Assembly: GCA_965153455.1 (NCBI GenBank) | Contig: OZ234497.1 | Span: 17,911,872 to 17,975,871 of the forward strand | DNA from: Sphagnum compactum | Lineage: Eukaryota; Bryophyta; Sphagnopsida; Sphagnales | Length of the DNA: 64,000 nt | Direction of reading: 5' to 3' | Part shown: positions 1-12,172 of the stretch, piece by piece | How the letters are laid out: each line of letters starts with the position of its first letter | Numbering within the stretch: the first letter of the stretch is position 1 | Translations under genes and position numbers: made by a program | Notes under the pieces: model-generated | Seen by the model: only the letters and a program-made list of their open reading frames with translations | What the model was told of the DNA's origin: nothing | Database searches by the model: none

Positions 1-1205
1 ACTAGCTTGAGATGAAGGAGGATGTAAAACACGTTGTTTGCATTTGTGTGAAGTGCCAAAGTACTATGTCCATTTATAAAAAAAAATATGAACTTTATAG
101 GCCTCTATCGATCCCTAATGAGTTATGAGAGAGTGTTTGATGGACTTCATGACCAAATTCATGGGATGGAATGGAAAAGGCACCATTTTGATAATAGTCA
201 ATCAATTTTTTAAGTTGGTGAAAATGGTTCCAACAAAGACAATCGCAACAACCTTCAATTCAAAAGGTTGTTATTTGATATATGGGTTAGCCACCATGGG
301 ATGCCTCATATCATTGTTAGTGATAAAAACGCCAAGTTTATGGTAGGCTTCTTAAAACATTGTTTTGGAAGGTGGGGACAAAATTGTCTTTTAACATGAC
401 ATTTCACCCACAATTGGATGGCCAAATAAAAATGTTCAATGGGGTGTTCAATCAATACCTCCAAAACTATGTGAACAATGATCCAAGAAATTGGGGTGAA
501 CATCTAAGCTTGGTGGAGTTCTATTATAATTCCACAACACATTCAATGACTAAAATGTCACCATTTGAATTACCATTGGGAAAAGAAACTAGGAAGCCTA
601 TGGACTTAGCCATCCCCATGGGATGAAAGGACCACTCCAAGGAAGTTGTGGAAATGGTTAAAGGGCATGAAAATGTCACCCAAGCCAAAAAGCTTTTGGA
701 ATAAGCTTAAAAATAGTATGAGAAGCATGCTAATCAACACATGTAGGCACATGGAGTTTGAAGTTCAGCAACACGTGTGGCTAAACATTGGGATTTTAAG
801 ACAAACGATGGACTAGCCCCATGTTTCACTACCAAGTACGCGGGGCCTTATGAATTTTTGCATAAGCCACACCCCAATGTGTATACTTTGAAGTTGTTGA
901 CAAACTTTGTGGCACATTTGACCTTTCACATTTCGAAACTAAAGTTGTTTCTACGTGATAAACAAAGACCAAACCAAAAGTAAAAGGTGTGACCAGATGT
1001 GGATGCCATCGAACACGAGCTTGCGGTTGAAATCAAAAGCATATACCGCATAAGGCAAACACGCGTTAAGGACAAAGTGTATTTGGTCAAGTACAAAGGT
1101 TACCATCATAAGGAGGTAGTATGGATAAAACCTATGCACTTAGACCACATGTTGAACACGCTGGCCAAGCTGAGCATGGAAGGGGTCACAAACTTGGAGT
1201 GAAGA
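1..1205 (+). mobile_element. Decayed Ty3/gypsy retrotransposon, integrase and chromodomain end
   Basis: Translated pieces in changing frames follow the order of a Ty3/gypsy polyprotein C-terminus. Near 125-345 is the integrase core start (MDFMTKFMGWNGKGTILIIV, then a motif like 'HGMP..IVSD' reduced to MGCLISLLVIK). Near 395-625 is FHPQLDGQIKMFN followed by NYVNNDPRNWGEHLSLVEF and YNSTTHSMTKMSPFEL, the typical core end. Near 780-980 is the post-integrase module (KYAGPYEFLHKPHPNVYTLK, FHISKLKLF). At 999-1202 is a chromodomain-like segment (VYLVKYKGYHHKEVVWIKP), which points to a chromovirus lineage. Stops and frame changes separate the pieces, so the copy is dead. Reverse transcriptase and gag would lie left of the window. 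The order of domains is seen directly; the lineage is inferred from family knowledge. Confidence 0.85.
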
Positions 1206-1214
1206 AAACATGAA

Positions 1215-1900
1215 AGGAAAAAAAAAACCCATTTAAAGAAAGCCTAAATGTTGATGAAGGCATCAACCCTTTATAAAATGGGTGAGAGTGCCCAAAAATA
1301 AACAAAATAAATCAATTTCACCAATCTAAGTGGGTTAAGAGTTTTTGTGAACATGGTTAGTAACGAAAAGGCTAATAAGGTTCATAAAGGAAAAAAGGAT
1401 TGGGGAAGGTAAGGAGGTGGCAACCAATGGAAATAAATTTAGAGTTGAGTTCGAATTGAAAAACTCTAAGGCCCAGTCAAGCAAGATTAGGATTATGGTG
1501 TGCGAATAAAGTTGCACATTTTTGAGTGGAAAGATCAAACTTTTTGCGCATGAACTTGTGAAACATGTCATGTTTGAGTAAAGGGGATTCAAACTATAGA
1601 GCCCTATTTGACACTATTTGTTGGCACATTTGCAACCCTCATTTGGTGTGGTGATCGAAACTTCAAAATTGGATTCAAATGAACTTAAATGAAAGAAAGG
1701 ATGGTTGGAGGGGAAGAATTGGTGAAGTGCAAGAAAACATGCTAGAAGAGCGCACGAGGTGAAAACAAAAGACACACCCCTTGGTTCCTCGTGTTGAAAA
1801 CACAAAGACACATCACAAATGGGCTCCTCTAATTATGAAAATAGGTAATCCCACAATGAGTGATCAAAGGAAAGAGATAGTAGAAGTGCTAAAGGTAATC
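1215..1900 (+). mobile_element. Possible 3' LTR start and flank of the Ty3/gypsy element
   Basis: A purine tract (1215-1228, GGAAAAAAAAAA) lies just after the chromodomain stop, where a polypurine tract is expected. It is followed at about 1249 by TGTTGATGAAGGCATCAACC, a TG start with a TGATG..CATCA palindrome, and by TTTATAAAATGG 20 bases on. The right end and the matching 5' LTR are not visible, so the LTR limits are unknown. This is inference from position and motif only. Confidence 0.3.
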
Positions 1901-3338
1901 ACCTTTAAGTAATGTCATAAAAGGTGTTGCCATCTCTAAAGCAAAGGAAAGTGACACACCCTTCTAGGCAAACCCTCTAGGCAAGCCCCCAAATGAAAGG
2001 ACTCGCCTAGTTGACGCCCAAGTTCAGACCACTATGAGGTGCCCCTGTGGTGAATTGGGTTATTGAGTCTAAATGTTGAATTGGGTTCGACTTTCAATTT
2101 GATAGCATGAGCTGCAGAAGTGCCGATGAGTGAAAGCTCGAGGAAGGCCTGAAGAGATGTTTGTGGCACGGAAAGTCCTTGAACTAGACAAGTTTGCAAT
2201 TAAACCATGAGACAAAAGATGGTAATCCCAAGTAGCCAAGCCTTGAACTAGTTGGCAAGTCCGCAACCAGTTTAATCTTTCACCCATTTAGGGGTTGAGG
2301 TTAGCCCCAAGGTTATGAGACGATATGAATGCTAAATTGACCAAGTGTGTGGCTTGCAATGTGCAAGTAGTTTAGGTGTTTAGAGAGGTGCACGGTTTGT
2401 TTTCCCCACTTGCTCTGATACATGATAATAAATATAGTGTCTTGTTCTGACGTACATATCAAACATATTGTTCAGTAATATGATGGGTATGGACTGATAT
2501 TTGGGTACTTTCTCTAAAACTTTCATACTGACAGTGATACATACCCTGCTTATGTCATTCACCTTTCCTTTCACAATGTCTTGCATGCATGCTGGGAAGA
2601 TACTAGTAAGTCACCTGTCGGGAATTAGATAAACTCCAACATAACTCTTTAAACCATACTTTGATGGAATTACAACAATTCTGTCTCTTGCCAATTATGT
2701 TTCTAGGCCAAGAGACAGTCTAGTCAGATTGGATTCTAGACTGGAGCTAGTTTTAGAATTGAATTTGACAATGGATCTGCCTTCTACACTGGGCCTAGAA
2801 ACAGAGTCAAAACCAGATCTAGGAAAAATAACAGGAGTTCTTATGGTGTCCAAATGCTCCTCACATGCTTGATCAACTTGGGTATAACCTAGGACTTGAC
2901 CTAGAGAATCCTGGTGCAGCTCTGGTAAAATCCAAATGCTGCAGAAGTGCCACATATCCAACTAAAAGAGGAAACCCAGACAACTGAGCTAATATTCCTT
3001 CATTAAGTTAACAATGTTTTTGCAGTTCTTTAGCAAAGCTTTACTTTCATAATAACCTCAGAAACCAACACTTGTTCAAGAATGCATAATTTAAAACATC
3101 AATCTTGGAGAGCACCATACTTACAGAAAGTGGTTTGCAGGTACTGCATCCATCTTGGTCCAAAACCAGCCCACAAAGTCGTAATTGACTCTTGAGACCG
3201 TGCAGGCATTGCCACTATCAAGACCAGGATGCAGCTGATACACCATGACCAGTTTTCACCTCCCATGCAAGAGCCGAAATGAGAAACTCTTCACCATCCA
3301 CTGTAGGGAAGTAAACATCCATTTTGTTCCATCACCCT
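1901..3338. other. No gene seen; includes probable AGO1 3' UTR
   Basis: Only short unrelated reading frames are present on both strands. The part next to 3339 should hold the 3' untranslated region of the minus-strand AGO1 gene, but I see no clear polyadenylation signal that fixes its end. Confidence 0.5.
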
Positions 3339-6300
3339 TTAACAGTAGAACATAACCTTCTTCACATTATCCCTTAGAGCTGGAAGTGGCCTCACAGATG
3401 CACCAGCTGCCCCCCGATTGGTACGGACAGTTGTTGTGCTCCCACTGCTTCTGCCCGTGACAACACCACTGGATCCACTATCTGATGCCTCAGGATCCAA
3501 GTAAAACCTAGCACGAAATGCTGCCAAGTGTGCATAGTAAGCAGGTGGCACTGCAAAGCACAAAGCAAGAATGGATTAATCAGAGGTTGTTGACTAGTCA
3601 TTTGGCACACAGGGTTCACTGGAGACATTATACAGGTTTATGTACAGTTGTGCTCACCAATAGAGACTGATCGTGTGCACCGTGCATACCTACAAGCCAA
3701 CCACAAACAATAGATGAATCAAACCACTACTCACACCCATAATGAGCAAGCCATGAAACACAAGCCACTCCTGCTGTGTGTAACAAACCAGAGAGCCACA
3801 TAGTTGGCAGGTGGCAGGTATGTGCACATACGTGTAACACAGATTGTTTGTCAAAGACTGCAAGCCGTCTGCTGTAAACTTGTTTTCATCCCAGAGCACA
3901 TGATAATGTGCAGGTCGACTGGTTCCCTGTTCAGATGCAAAAATCAACCTCAAGAACGCCACCTCTGGAGCATCCTACTCACCCTAATGTTCTCTGAAAG
4001 AGAAATTCTTCATGCACCACCGGTTGGAAAAAGAAACTTTACTCCTTTGAGAAATACTCTGATTGCACATGACAGAGGATACAACATTGAACAGCATCAC
4101 TTTGACCAAGGGAAGATCAACAACTAACCTGAATCCCTGCATGACTGCAGAGGTAGAAATCAAACTCTGTAGGATGACATATTTTACTGTCAACAACTGT
4201 CCCTGAACTACCACAAGAAAAAAATCAATTTTCAACAGAAGAATGCACATGACTGCAAACTGCACATTCTGCAACTTCTTGCCAAAACCGAATGTCAGCT
4301 TTCCTCAGTTCACAAACTAACTGACCTGGAAGGATATTCCCACTTTTATCGACACTACGGGTGTCATTGTGATTGCTGGCAAAGAGGCGTGTATGGTGGC
4401 GTTTCTGCACCACCACAAATGTGACCAGTGGCTGGTAGTCTGGCTCTAATGAAGCACATGCTTTGCGAATTGCATCCAGCTCGTAGAGGAGGACCTGATA
4501 GAATTGACCCTCACTTACTCCATCTCTGCAAAGGCAAAATGTGCCACATTTATTGCAAGCTTCTCATCTATAGCAACTAATTCCAAAACATCATGAACAT
4601 CTGAAACTGGGAAAAAAACCTGTAGAAGATGATGCGCAAAGGCTTCTGTCCTGTTGCTCTCCGAAATGAGATCAGCAACTCCCTGTTGGGGAAGCAACAC
4701 AAGAATTGAATATAAGAACACAGGGAAAGGTTAAATTCCAAGCTGTGCATACTAGGATTGCATAATCTTTTACACCACATTCTTGGCTTCATTAACCAAC
4801 TGACCACAAACCGCTAAGAAAATATCAAAACCACACTGACAAATAACCCTCACCTGGCACTAGACTGACCACAATATCCAGCATTGGCACAGTCAATTTT
4901 CCATGTAAGGACAATAACCTTTAGCTATGACAGCAGGATTTGCTTGCAGAAGAGAAAGGATGAGGGTCACAGAAGATAGTATACTTGATCAGTCCCCCTG
5001 TTAAGATTCCTTTCTGAGGATCTACCCAAGTTTTGTAGAGGTCTTGGATCAACTCCTGCCTGTGTGCTTGGGCACACACCAGGCCTGCATACTTTGTTAC
5101 TTCAGGCCAGTCCTGAGATGCTACTACCTGGGCCACAAAAACAAGGATCAAACCCCAATCATCACAGTGCAATTTCCAGAAAATTGCTACATTGACAAGG
5201 GAAAAAAATCAAGCCTATTCTGAAAAAAATGATCACAAAAGATTTGGTGCAAATGGTCTCAGCTTTACCGCAGCAATTGAAGGGCTTGTGTCCTCTCCAG
5301 GATGTGGGTGTGTAACATCAGCACCAAAGATGATTGTGGGGATGTCACTCACCAGTGGAATTCTTCTGGAGAGTGCATCAACCAAAACAGTATTTCGTCC
5401 GCCAACCTGTGCCCATGGCAACCAAGAAGATGAGGTCCATGTAAAAGGGAAAGACTACAACCATTGTTTCCCAATGTCAAGAGCATAAACAACTCTAAAC
5501 CACTACAGAAAACCATGAATCACCACTGTGATTATGAAGGAAACACAGACATCTGAACACAAAACCTACCTTCACATTTATCTTCAGTGCCACATTAGCC
5601 AAGTACTGCTTATTGATCTTATGAACATGCTTTGTCAAGCAACACTGTGACACCACTCCAACCACTGTCTCACACTGTTTCTTCAGGTCACCTACATCAG
5701 AAACAACAGAGTCAAACAGGGAGGTCACATAAACAAATCTGTATTACTATTTTACAGAGGACAGATCATGCAAAATACTGCAGCTATGGGGTTCAGATCA
5801 TGCATCAATACAGGAAGCTTACCATAAAGGGAGCCATTACTGTCATCCAGAATGGCTATAAGCAGATCAAGACCCTTGTTATCAGTTCGCTTTTTTGCTA
5901 GTTCACAAAGATGAGAAATTGCACGATCAGAATAGTCTGGTCTCACACTCTGAACTGGGCAAATTGGCTTAATCTCAAACACCTGCAGCACAGGCATGTG
6001 AGTGTCAGTGATGAGAGTTCCATGTACAAAGGCACACAAGTAGTGATCATATAAACTGGACACTGTCATGGTATTTCAGTAGATCAGTACCATTCCTGAA
6101 GTTTCACACATACGGGCCAGCTCATAGCAGAACCGACCCGCAAGGTCATCTCCTACACTTCGTGAAAAGTTGATGCAAGCCCAGTGTCTTACAACTCCAC
6201 CATTTACCATTTTCTGCACATATACACATCAAATATTGTTGGCTTGCAATTGAAAATTAAAACAAGCAACCAGACCAGCACATATAGACAGTGCACAGTA

Positions 6301-9300
6301 GAAGATGTATTGACGATAGCACACCTTATTCATCATATTCCACTGCCCAACACTTGGTAGACATTCTTTCTCCCTGCCAGTATCATGATACTTGAGCTGC
6401 ACATGATGCACGAAAGCTTTAGTCGTTGCCACTCCCTGACAGGACAATCCACAATTGCCAGGGCAGGAAAAAAGCACATGTCAAGAGAAGATGCATACCC
6501 GAGGAGCTGGCAGAATTCGGGCTTCCACATTTGCAAGCTGGTTGCTGATTCGAATACCAAATTCTTGTGCATATGGATCCTGGTGGTATGCATTGTGACC
6601 CACAGTCTATGCACAGAGCAAATAAGAATACCAAATGTCAAATGTTGATAAAACCTGTTCTACTTGAAACTTGGTTGGTGAAATCAGAAGCTGACATTTG
6701 GAAGTTAAAATCACTCATTTCTCAAGTTAATGCCCTTATGAAAAAACACAAGAAATGTCTGCCATACCTGCAGAATATCATTCTCACGATCTCTAGGCCG
6801 CTGGCATGTGACTTTGAGAAGAGCTGTTATCTGGCGATCATTAAGGCGCTTGGAATACCTTTGTCCTTCAGCTATCTTGCAAACTTCCATAGGCAGATAA
6901 TTTGGGCGTTGCTGATTGCCCACTTGAAGACAAGGCAACTTTGGATAACGAATTGAGAACTTATAAGTTTCCCGAAAGTAATCAGTGACAGACTTGAGAG
7001 TACCCTTTTCATCAACTGGGAATCTGCACATAAAAAGGGCCCACTAAATCTCATTTTACTATTTTCTTTATATATACTGCTACATGATGATTCCAGCACC
7101 TTTTCCCACAGCCTTATATATCTAGGAAATTACAGACTAATCTCCAAAACAAAAAGTTGGAAGTACCACAACAATGTGTGCAGTCTTAACCTTAAGAGAA
7201 TTTCTCACAAACATCTAAGACCATCAACTTCATGAAGAGCAGTGACAAGCTACCATGACTACCCATCGACTGCATCAGCTGCTGAAGGAAGTATATAATA
7301 GTCTGCCCAAAATCTGGGCAAACCAATCTGAGCACAAGCTAAGATACATACTGCAAGTCCTCTGTTGCCTCCTTTGTAAGGCCTGCGATACGGTACTTGC
7401 GTCGCATGCTTCCACGGTGTATGACTTCTACCTTCACACCATGTAATGCCTTCTTGATCTGCACATCAGCCAAATAACAGAGAGAAACAGGGCTGACACA
7501 TAAAACCATAAAGTGCTGCAGATCTTCATTTCAAGAGTTCTTTTGAGATCCAACTTAGACGTATCCAGGGCCCATAAGCACACATTCACATTGCAAAATA
7601 GGGTTAAGCTACACTTTCCAAAGAAGAAACAGGATGATGACCATAACAGCTTGATAACTTCAGAGTCAAAAACATACCTTGCTGCGATCAAAATCAGACA
7701 GTGGGCCAGAAACATGCCTATTACAGAGATCATGAATGAAATCCAAAACAGGTTTTGGCTCTATGAAGGCAGTTGAAGACATGTCTGAAGAAACCACAGA
7801 ACACAAAGCAAATTCAGATACGTGTCACTTGTAGGCACTATTACACAACCTGTTTTACTAAGTGTGCTGATGGGAGACAAAAACAAAACCAAAATCCAAG
7901 GTCAGTATTGGTCCTACCAATGTTGAGGGACAAGCCCATTTGTGTAGGGCGTATACTCTGATAAAATCCCCTCCAACTTTCCAACCCATCACCAAGAGAT
8001 ACCCTGGAACCCAAGTTTGGAGAGTAGAAAGATCGGACTATGGGTGTGTACCTACAAAGAAATTGACACAAGAAAATCCCACATCATACTAGGTACAAAG
8101 CACAGTCACAACCATGTTCGCAGGAATCAATCAGAGGTTTTAAGACTGGGACTAATAAACCTTAAACACCATGAGCATAAGCATATATGTTTTTTCATGT
8201 CATGTAAAGAAACCTTATGTTCATCAAAGAATCATCAAAGTCATGATTGAAGGAAATCAATGGATCTCGAGGATCTCTGATACCTCTCTTGCAAACATGA
8301 GAGAGGTATCAGAGAAGGGGAGAGAGAGAGGTACCGATGTGTTGGAAGCTCCCTGAGAACAATGTCAAGAACCTGCAGAGCTTCCTGTGGGGCATCTGCT
8401 TGAGCACCTGCTAAGAATTGTCGGAGGTGATGGAGGTCTGGACGTGAGGCAAATTTGATGACCACTTTGAATGCTCGTTCCCTTCTCAATCTACAAATAG
8501 ACAACTTCTAAATTACTCAACAAACTCATATGTAGGTACCCAATTTCACTCTGAAATTGGAGAAGATCATAGCGATGGTTGCGACTTGCAAGTGATGTAT
8601 GTGTCTCCATCCAGCACATGAAATAGTTCTAGAGCATTTGCATGATTTGCATAATCTCAGAATGAAATGCTGATGCTGTTGAACCTGATAGTAGTATTGC
8701 CACCATCATCCTCATCAGGTAGAGCTATTTGAAATTCCCTGGATTCGAAAGGCAACTTTCCAGCAGTATACAAACTCTTTCGACCATCATAAGCAGGCAG
8801 CCGGTTTGCGAGATCAGACTCTCTGTGCCGCTTGACAAGCTGCTCCATCACCGCTCTATTGACCCCTCGTGAAGTCACCTCCGGAGTGATTGCAACCTGA
8901 GAAAGCAACCAGAGGAAACCAAAACCCATGTTGGGATTGTAACCATTTCACTGGAAAAGAAAAGGCTGGAGAAAGCCAAGCCCATGCACAGAGAGAGAGA
9001 GCACCAGTTTCTCACATCGTAATGATGAAGATCTTTGTCAGGAAGGTTGGCAATGAAATGGTTGGCCTTCACCATACAATGCTGGCCTGATCGTCCTTTT
9101 CCAGGCCGCAATGGAAATCTGAGAGTCTTGCTTGATACAGGCGCAGGTGCAACAGCTACTACTGCTTGCTGCTGCTCCTCGTCTACCGGTACTGATGACC
9201 CTTGAGCAATTCTAATGGAGCCTATCTGCTCAACTAGTCGCTGGCCCCGAGCTCCAGTTGTGGCTGCGCTTGGTTCTGCAACTGGAGGAGGAGGAGGAGG

Positions 9301-9969
9301 AGGAGGAGGAGGAGGAGAATGCGCAAGCTGCCCCAGAGGCGTATCGACTGAAATTCTTGCAGGGATCGTTTGTGAGACCTGCGGCCGTTGTGCTGCAGCA
9401 GCTTGCACAGGTCTCTCAGGCAGCTGCTGCACATAATGCGGAGCTGGTTGCCCCTGACGAGAGTGCAATGGACGAGTAGCACTTGGTCCTGTCCGTGAAG
9501 GAAATTCGGAACCAACGCTTGTTGTAGCACGCGCGCGACCGCGTCCTCTCCCCGGCAAGGATCTTCCTCCTCGACTTCTACCGGATCCCGGTGCTGAACC
9601 GATGTCAGAAGCTCTTCCCTGTGTTCCGAATAATTGTTGTGCAGGTCGAGACGGTTGAACGTGTGCAGCAGCAACTTCACGAGGCGCTACTCCTGTTCCA
9701 ACTCTTCCAGGATTCACCGGTGAAGGAAATGCAGCAGCAACTTCACGAGGCGCTACTCCTGTTCCAACTCTTCCAGGATTCACCGGTGAAGGAAGTGCAG
9801 CAGCAACTTCACGAGGCGCTACTCCTGTTCCAACTCTTGCAGGATTCACCGGTGAAGGAAGTGCAGCAGCAGGGGGGGGCGCAGACGTCGTCGTCGTCGT
9901 TCCGGATGACGACGCTCCGTCCGAGCTGCCCGAGCCCTCAGGCTTTGGTTTCCTCGGCTTCCGCGGCAT
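3339..9969 (-). CDS. AGO1: ARGONAUTE 1-type small-RNA slicer, complete, 20 coding exons
   Basis: Guide-RNA-loaded endonuclease of the silencing complex. Exons (transcript order): 9016-9969, 8685-8896, 8335-8490, 7918-8051, 7678-7784, 7352-7458, 6768-7023, 6499-6606, 6325-6396, 6091-6213, 5823-5982, 5570-5691, 5269-5406, 4985-5127, 4620-4682, 4326-4525, 4129-4202, 3832-3926, 3658-3689, 3339-3550. All have GT-AG ends and phases agree, giving 1155 codons plus stop. Residues 1-270 are a low-complexity Pro/Gln/Ala/RG-rich tail; the N domain starts near 280 ([12 protein letters not shown]), then linker, PAZ, MID and PIWI. PIWI has the slicer tetrad D867 ([12 protein letters not shown]), E908 (AHRQE), D953 (FYRDGVSEG) and H1093 (YYAHLAAF), with the spacing known from Arabidopsis AGO1, so cleavage should be active. 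The C-terminus is the conserved VMFYC. ATG 9969 is the only start that keeps the long N-terminus. AGO1 versus AGO5/10 rests on overall similarity. Confidence 0.96.
9283..9319 (-). repeat. GGA/TCC microsatellite coding for polyproline in AGO1
   Basis: About eleven GGA triplets on the + strand read as CCT/CCC codons on the minus strand and give a run of about eleven prolines in the N-terminal tail of AGO1. Length polymorphism is likely. Confidence 0.9.
9665..9876 (-). repeat. 66-bp in-frame tandem repeat in AGO1 exon 1
   Basis: About 3.2 copies of a 66-bp unit encode 22 residues each (core [20 protein letters not shown]). Copy starts on the + strand are marked by GCAACTTCACGAGGCGCTAC at about 9671, 9737 and 9803. 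The copies are nearly identical at DNA level (for example CTTCCAGG versus CTTGCAGG in the last), so the expansion looks recent. It lengthens the disordered N-terminal tail without breaking the frame. Confidence 0.92.
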
Positions 9970-10950
9970 GACTGATCAATGCTTTGCAAAAACGCCTTGC
10001 TTGTCTGCACAGTAGTGGGGAAGAGGAATTCACGTAGTCGCAGCTATGCGACTTGCTTCCTTTCACAATGCAGGACCCACCATGACTATCTGCAAACAAC
10101 GCACGAAAGAAGGAATATGAGCAAAAATGATGTAATCAGTTCTGCAAGAAAGACCACAGAAGAAAGTAGACATCAATGTCTGCAAGTGCGCACAACTCCC
10201 AGCGCAGAGAGACTGCTCCCAGCAATTATGGAAGCAAAGGAGCATTTACATCATCATCAACTCTGGTTGTCCCGGCGTTCTTTCTTTTCTTTTTTATTCT
10301 TCTGTTGCAGCCAGGGTCCGCATTATCACCCCGAATGCTGCCACACACTTCCCGCCAGAAGGAAGGCACACAAACCCAAGCATAGAAGAAGAAGAACACA
10401 ACCCCGCCTACTAACACAAAAACCGAAAAACCGAAAAACAGAAATTATACTCAACAACTGGGGGCAGACACACACATAAATCAGCAAAACACAAAAACAC
10501 AAAAGCATACACATATACACACATTTCGTGAGTGAAGAAATCGAAACAAAACCTTAAACACGACAACAAGAAGGATTCTTCACAAGAGTAGGGAGAAAAA
10601 AAAAAAACAAAATCAAGCGTTTCCTTCCATTATCAACCTCTCCACAATCTTCTAAGTAATACATCCAGCACAGACCACCAAAATGAGAACTGTGAAATCC
10701 TGCAGCTGCCTGTACAACTTGACTCGAAAGAAAGAAGAAAGTTGAACTAGTTTCTTGAGAGAGAAAGCAGTACCTGAATCACTCGCAGCAGCAGCAGCGG
10801 CAGCAGCAGCAGCACCACCACCAGAGCAGCAAACGCGACGAACAAACAACCAAAAACCATAAACTTGGACGACGTCGCAGCAAAACTTTGACGAAACGGA
10901 AGGGGAGTACGGCGGCCACAACACTGACTTGATTTATTTATTATAAAAAC
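9970..10950 (-). promoter_or_regulatory. AGO1 5' UTR with a probable leader intron
   Basis: Upstream of ATG 9969 the minus strand has an acceptor TTTGCAG/AT at 10090 and a donor CAG/GTACTGC at 10773, which would frame a 684-bp intron in the 5' UTR. The candidate first exon (from about 10774 to 10950) is rich in GCA/GCC repeats (10785-10825). GC content drops sharply beyond 10930, a likely promoter edge. No TATA box was fixed. The intron is inferred from splice motifs alone. Confidence 0.45.
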
Positions 10951-11104
10951 CAATTAATTTTTTTAAATCGTATCCAAATCTACCGTTAAATATTAATTGC
11001 TCCACCGAAATAATCTAAATAACTTCCACGAATATATATATATATATGTAAATTCACCTTATTGTTTTACTATTTCACCGGGGGTGTTTTATTTCCACAG
11101 CGGA

Positions 11105-11550
11105 TCGGGTTTTTTTTAAAAGGATTTTGTGATGTAGATAAAGTGGCGATAATCCAGAAAATATTTTCGCCATATTTTGCTACATATTAATAAGAAAGTA
11201 GAGGAAAAAACAATATTTGAGCCATTTTTTCCATGAAAAGTCCTTTGAATAGGTCAAAATTACAGAATCTGGGGAAGTTTTATTCAAAATGGCGAATATT
11301 AAAGGGGTTTTTGAGTTTTTGAAAATCTCCAAATTTCGAAAAAGAAAATCTTAAATTAAAAAAAAAAAAAAAAAACCTTCCCCAGATTCTGTATGAAGTT
11401 GTTATAATTATTAGCCAGATATATTTTTCGAAGGATTTTCTTTAATTATTTAATTTTGTATTCTGCTAATAATAGCCAGATTTGGCTAATTTGTCTTCTG
11501 CAGTATAGCCACTTCAGCGACTGTCACAAAATCGGGGGAAAAAAAACACT
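11105..11550. mobile_element. MITE-like foldback element upstream of AGO1
   Basis: Nested inverted repeats define it. Outer arms: GATTTTGTGA (11123-11132) with AAGTGGC (11141-11147) against GCCACTT (11508-11514) with TCACAAAATC (11524-11533), both flanked by T-rich or A-rich tracts. Inner arms: a perfect 16-bp pair ACAGAATCTGGGGAAG (11262-11277) and CTTCCCCAGATTCTGT (11377-11392). No coding sequence is present. Exact ends and target-site duplication are not certain. A non-autonomous DNA transposon is the simplest reading. Confidence 0.65.
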
Positions 11551-12049
11551 ACTGGGAAAGCGAGGTGTGTAATAAATAGTAAATTTGGACTGAGGAAAAG
11601 ATAATATAATTGAGTGTGGTAATTGAGTAACAGTACCTCCAGACAAGGTACGTAGGTACGTAATTTAAAACAGCATTAATGAGAATAATAGTCCTGTCGG
11701 GTTGTTTATTTTACTGGTCCATTCTGCCACTTTTATTGGCCTATTCCGAACAATGGCGGCTACAGATTATACAAGTGCGGAATTCGTCATTTGTTTTCGT
11801 ATATATTGGGCATTTTCCAGTGCCATAAAAGGCAAGGTAAAATAAACTGCTTTGTTTTTTCTCCGGGTTCCTTCCATCGCGCACTTGTTGTTATTTAAAG
11901 CGCTCGTCTTGTAATTAACCCAGCAGTAAATAATAAATGAAGGTGTTCTTTGGGAAGTGGGATTTGGGACGTGGGTGAAAAAAAAATAGCAGTCGAGGTA
12001 ATACTAAAGTACAGTCGTCAGCACTGAGCAAAATTTGATATGCCAGTTT

Positions 12050-12172
12050 CGAGGGCCCGTCATTGAAGTCCCATTTCTAGTAAGGCTCTTCACTGAAGTC
12101 TCATTTCTACTAAGGCCCCTCATTGAAGTCCCATCATTTCTACTAAGGCCCCCCCTTATTTGAAGTCCCAAC
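12050..12172. repeat. Short minisatellite, about 37-bp unit, 3 copies
   Basis: The phrase TGAAGTCCCATTTCTA(C/G)TAAGGC recurs with small changes at about 12064, 12098 and 12125, followed by a partial copy TTTGAAGTCCC near 12160. Copies differ by point changes and a short insertion. Confidence 0.75.

Noticed and set aside
9632-9652. Ten-base core match to plant miR168 (GTGCAGGTCG) in AGO1 exon 1, antisense to the mRNA as expected for a target site
   Set aside because: The five bases at the miRNA 5' end do not match and two further positions fail, so cleavage is unlikely. The codon frame also differs from the known LPELHQA-type site. Probably chance.
9215-9971. Several long + strand and off-frame minus open frames across AGO1 exon 1 (up to 148 codons)
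   Set aside because: They shadow a GC-rich exon with 66-bp and 3-bp repeats whose unit lengths keep all frames open.
11546-11560. CACTACTGGGAAA, similar to CACTA transposon ends
   Set aside because: No matching opposite terminus was found at a sensible distance and the foldback explains the region better.
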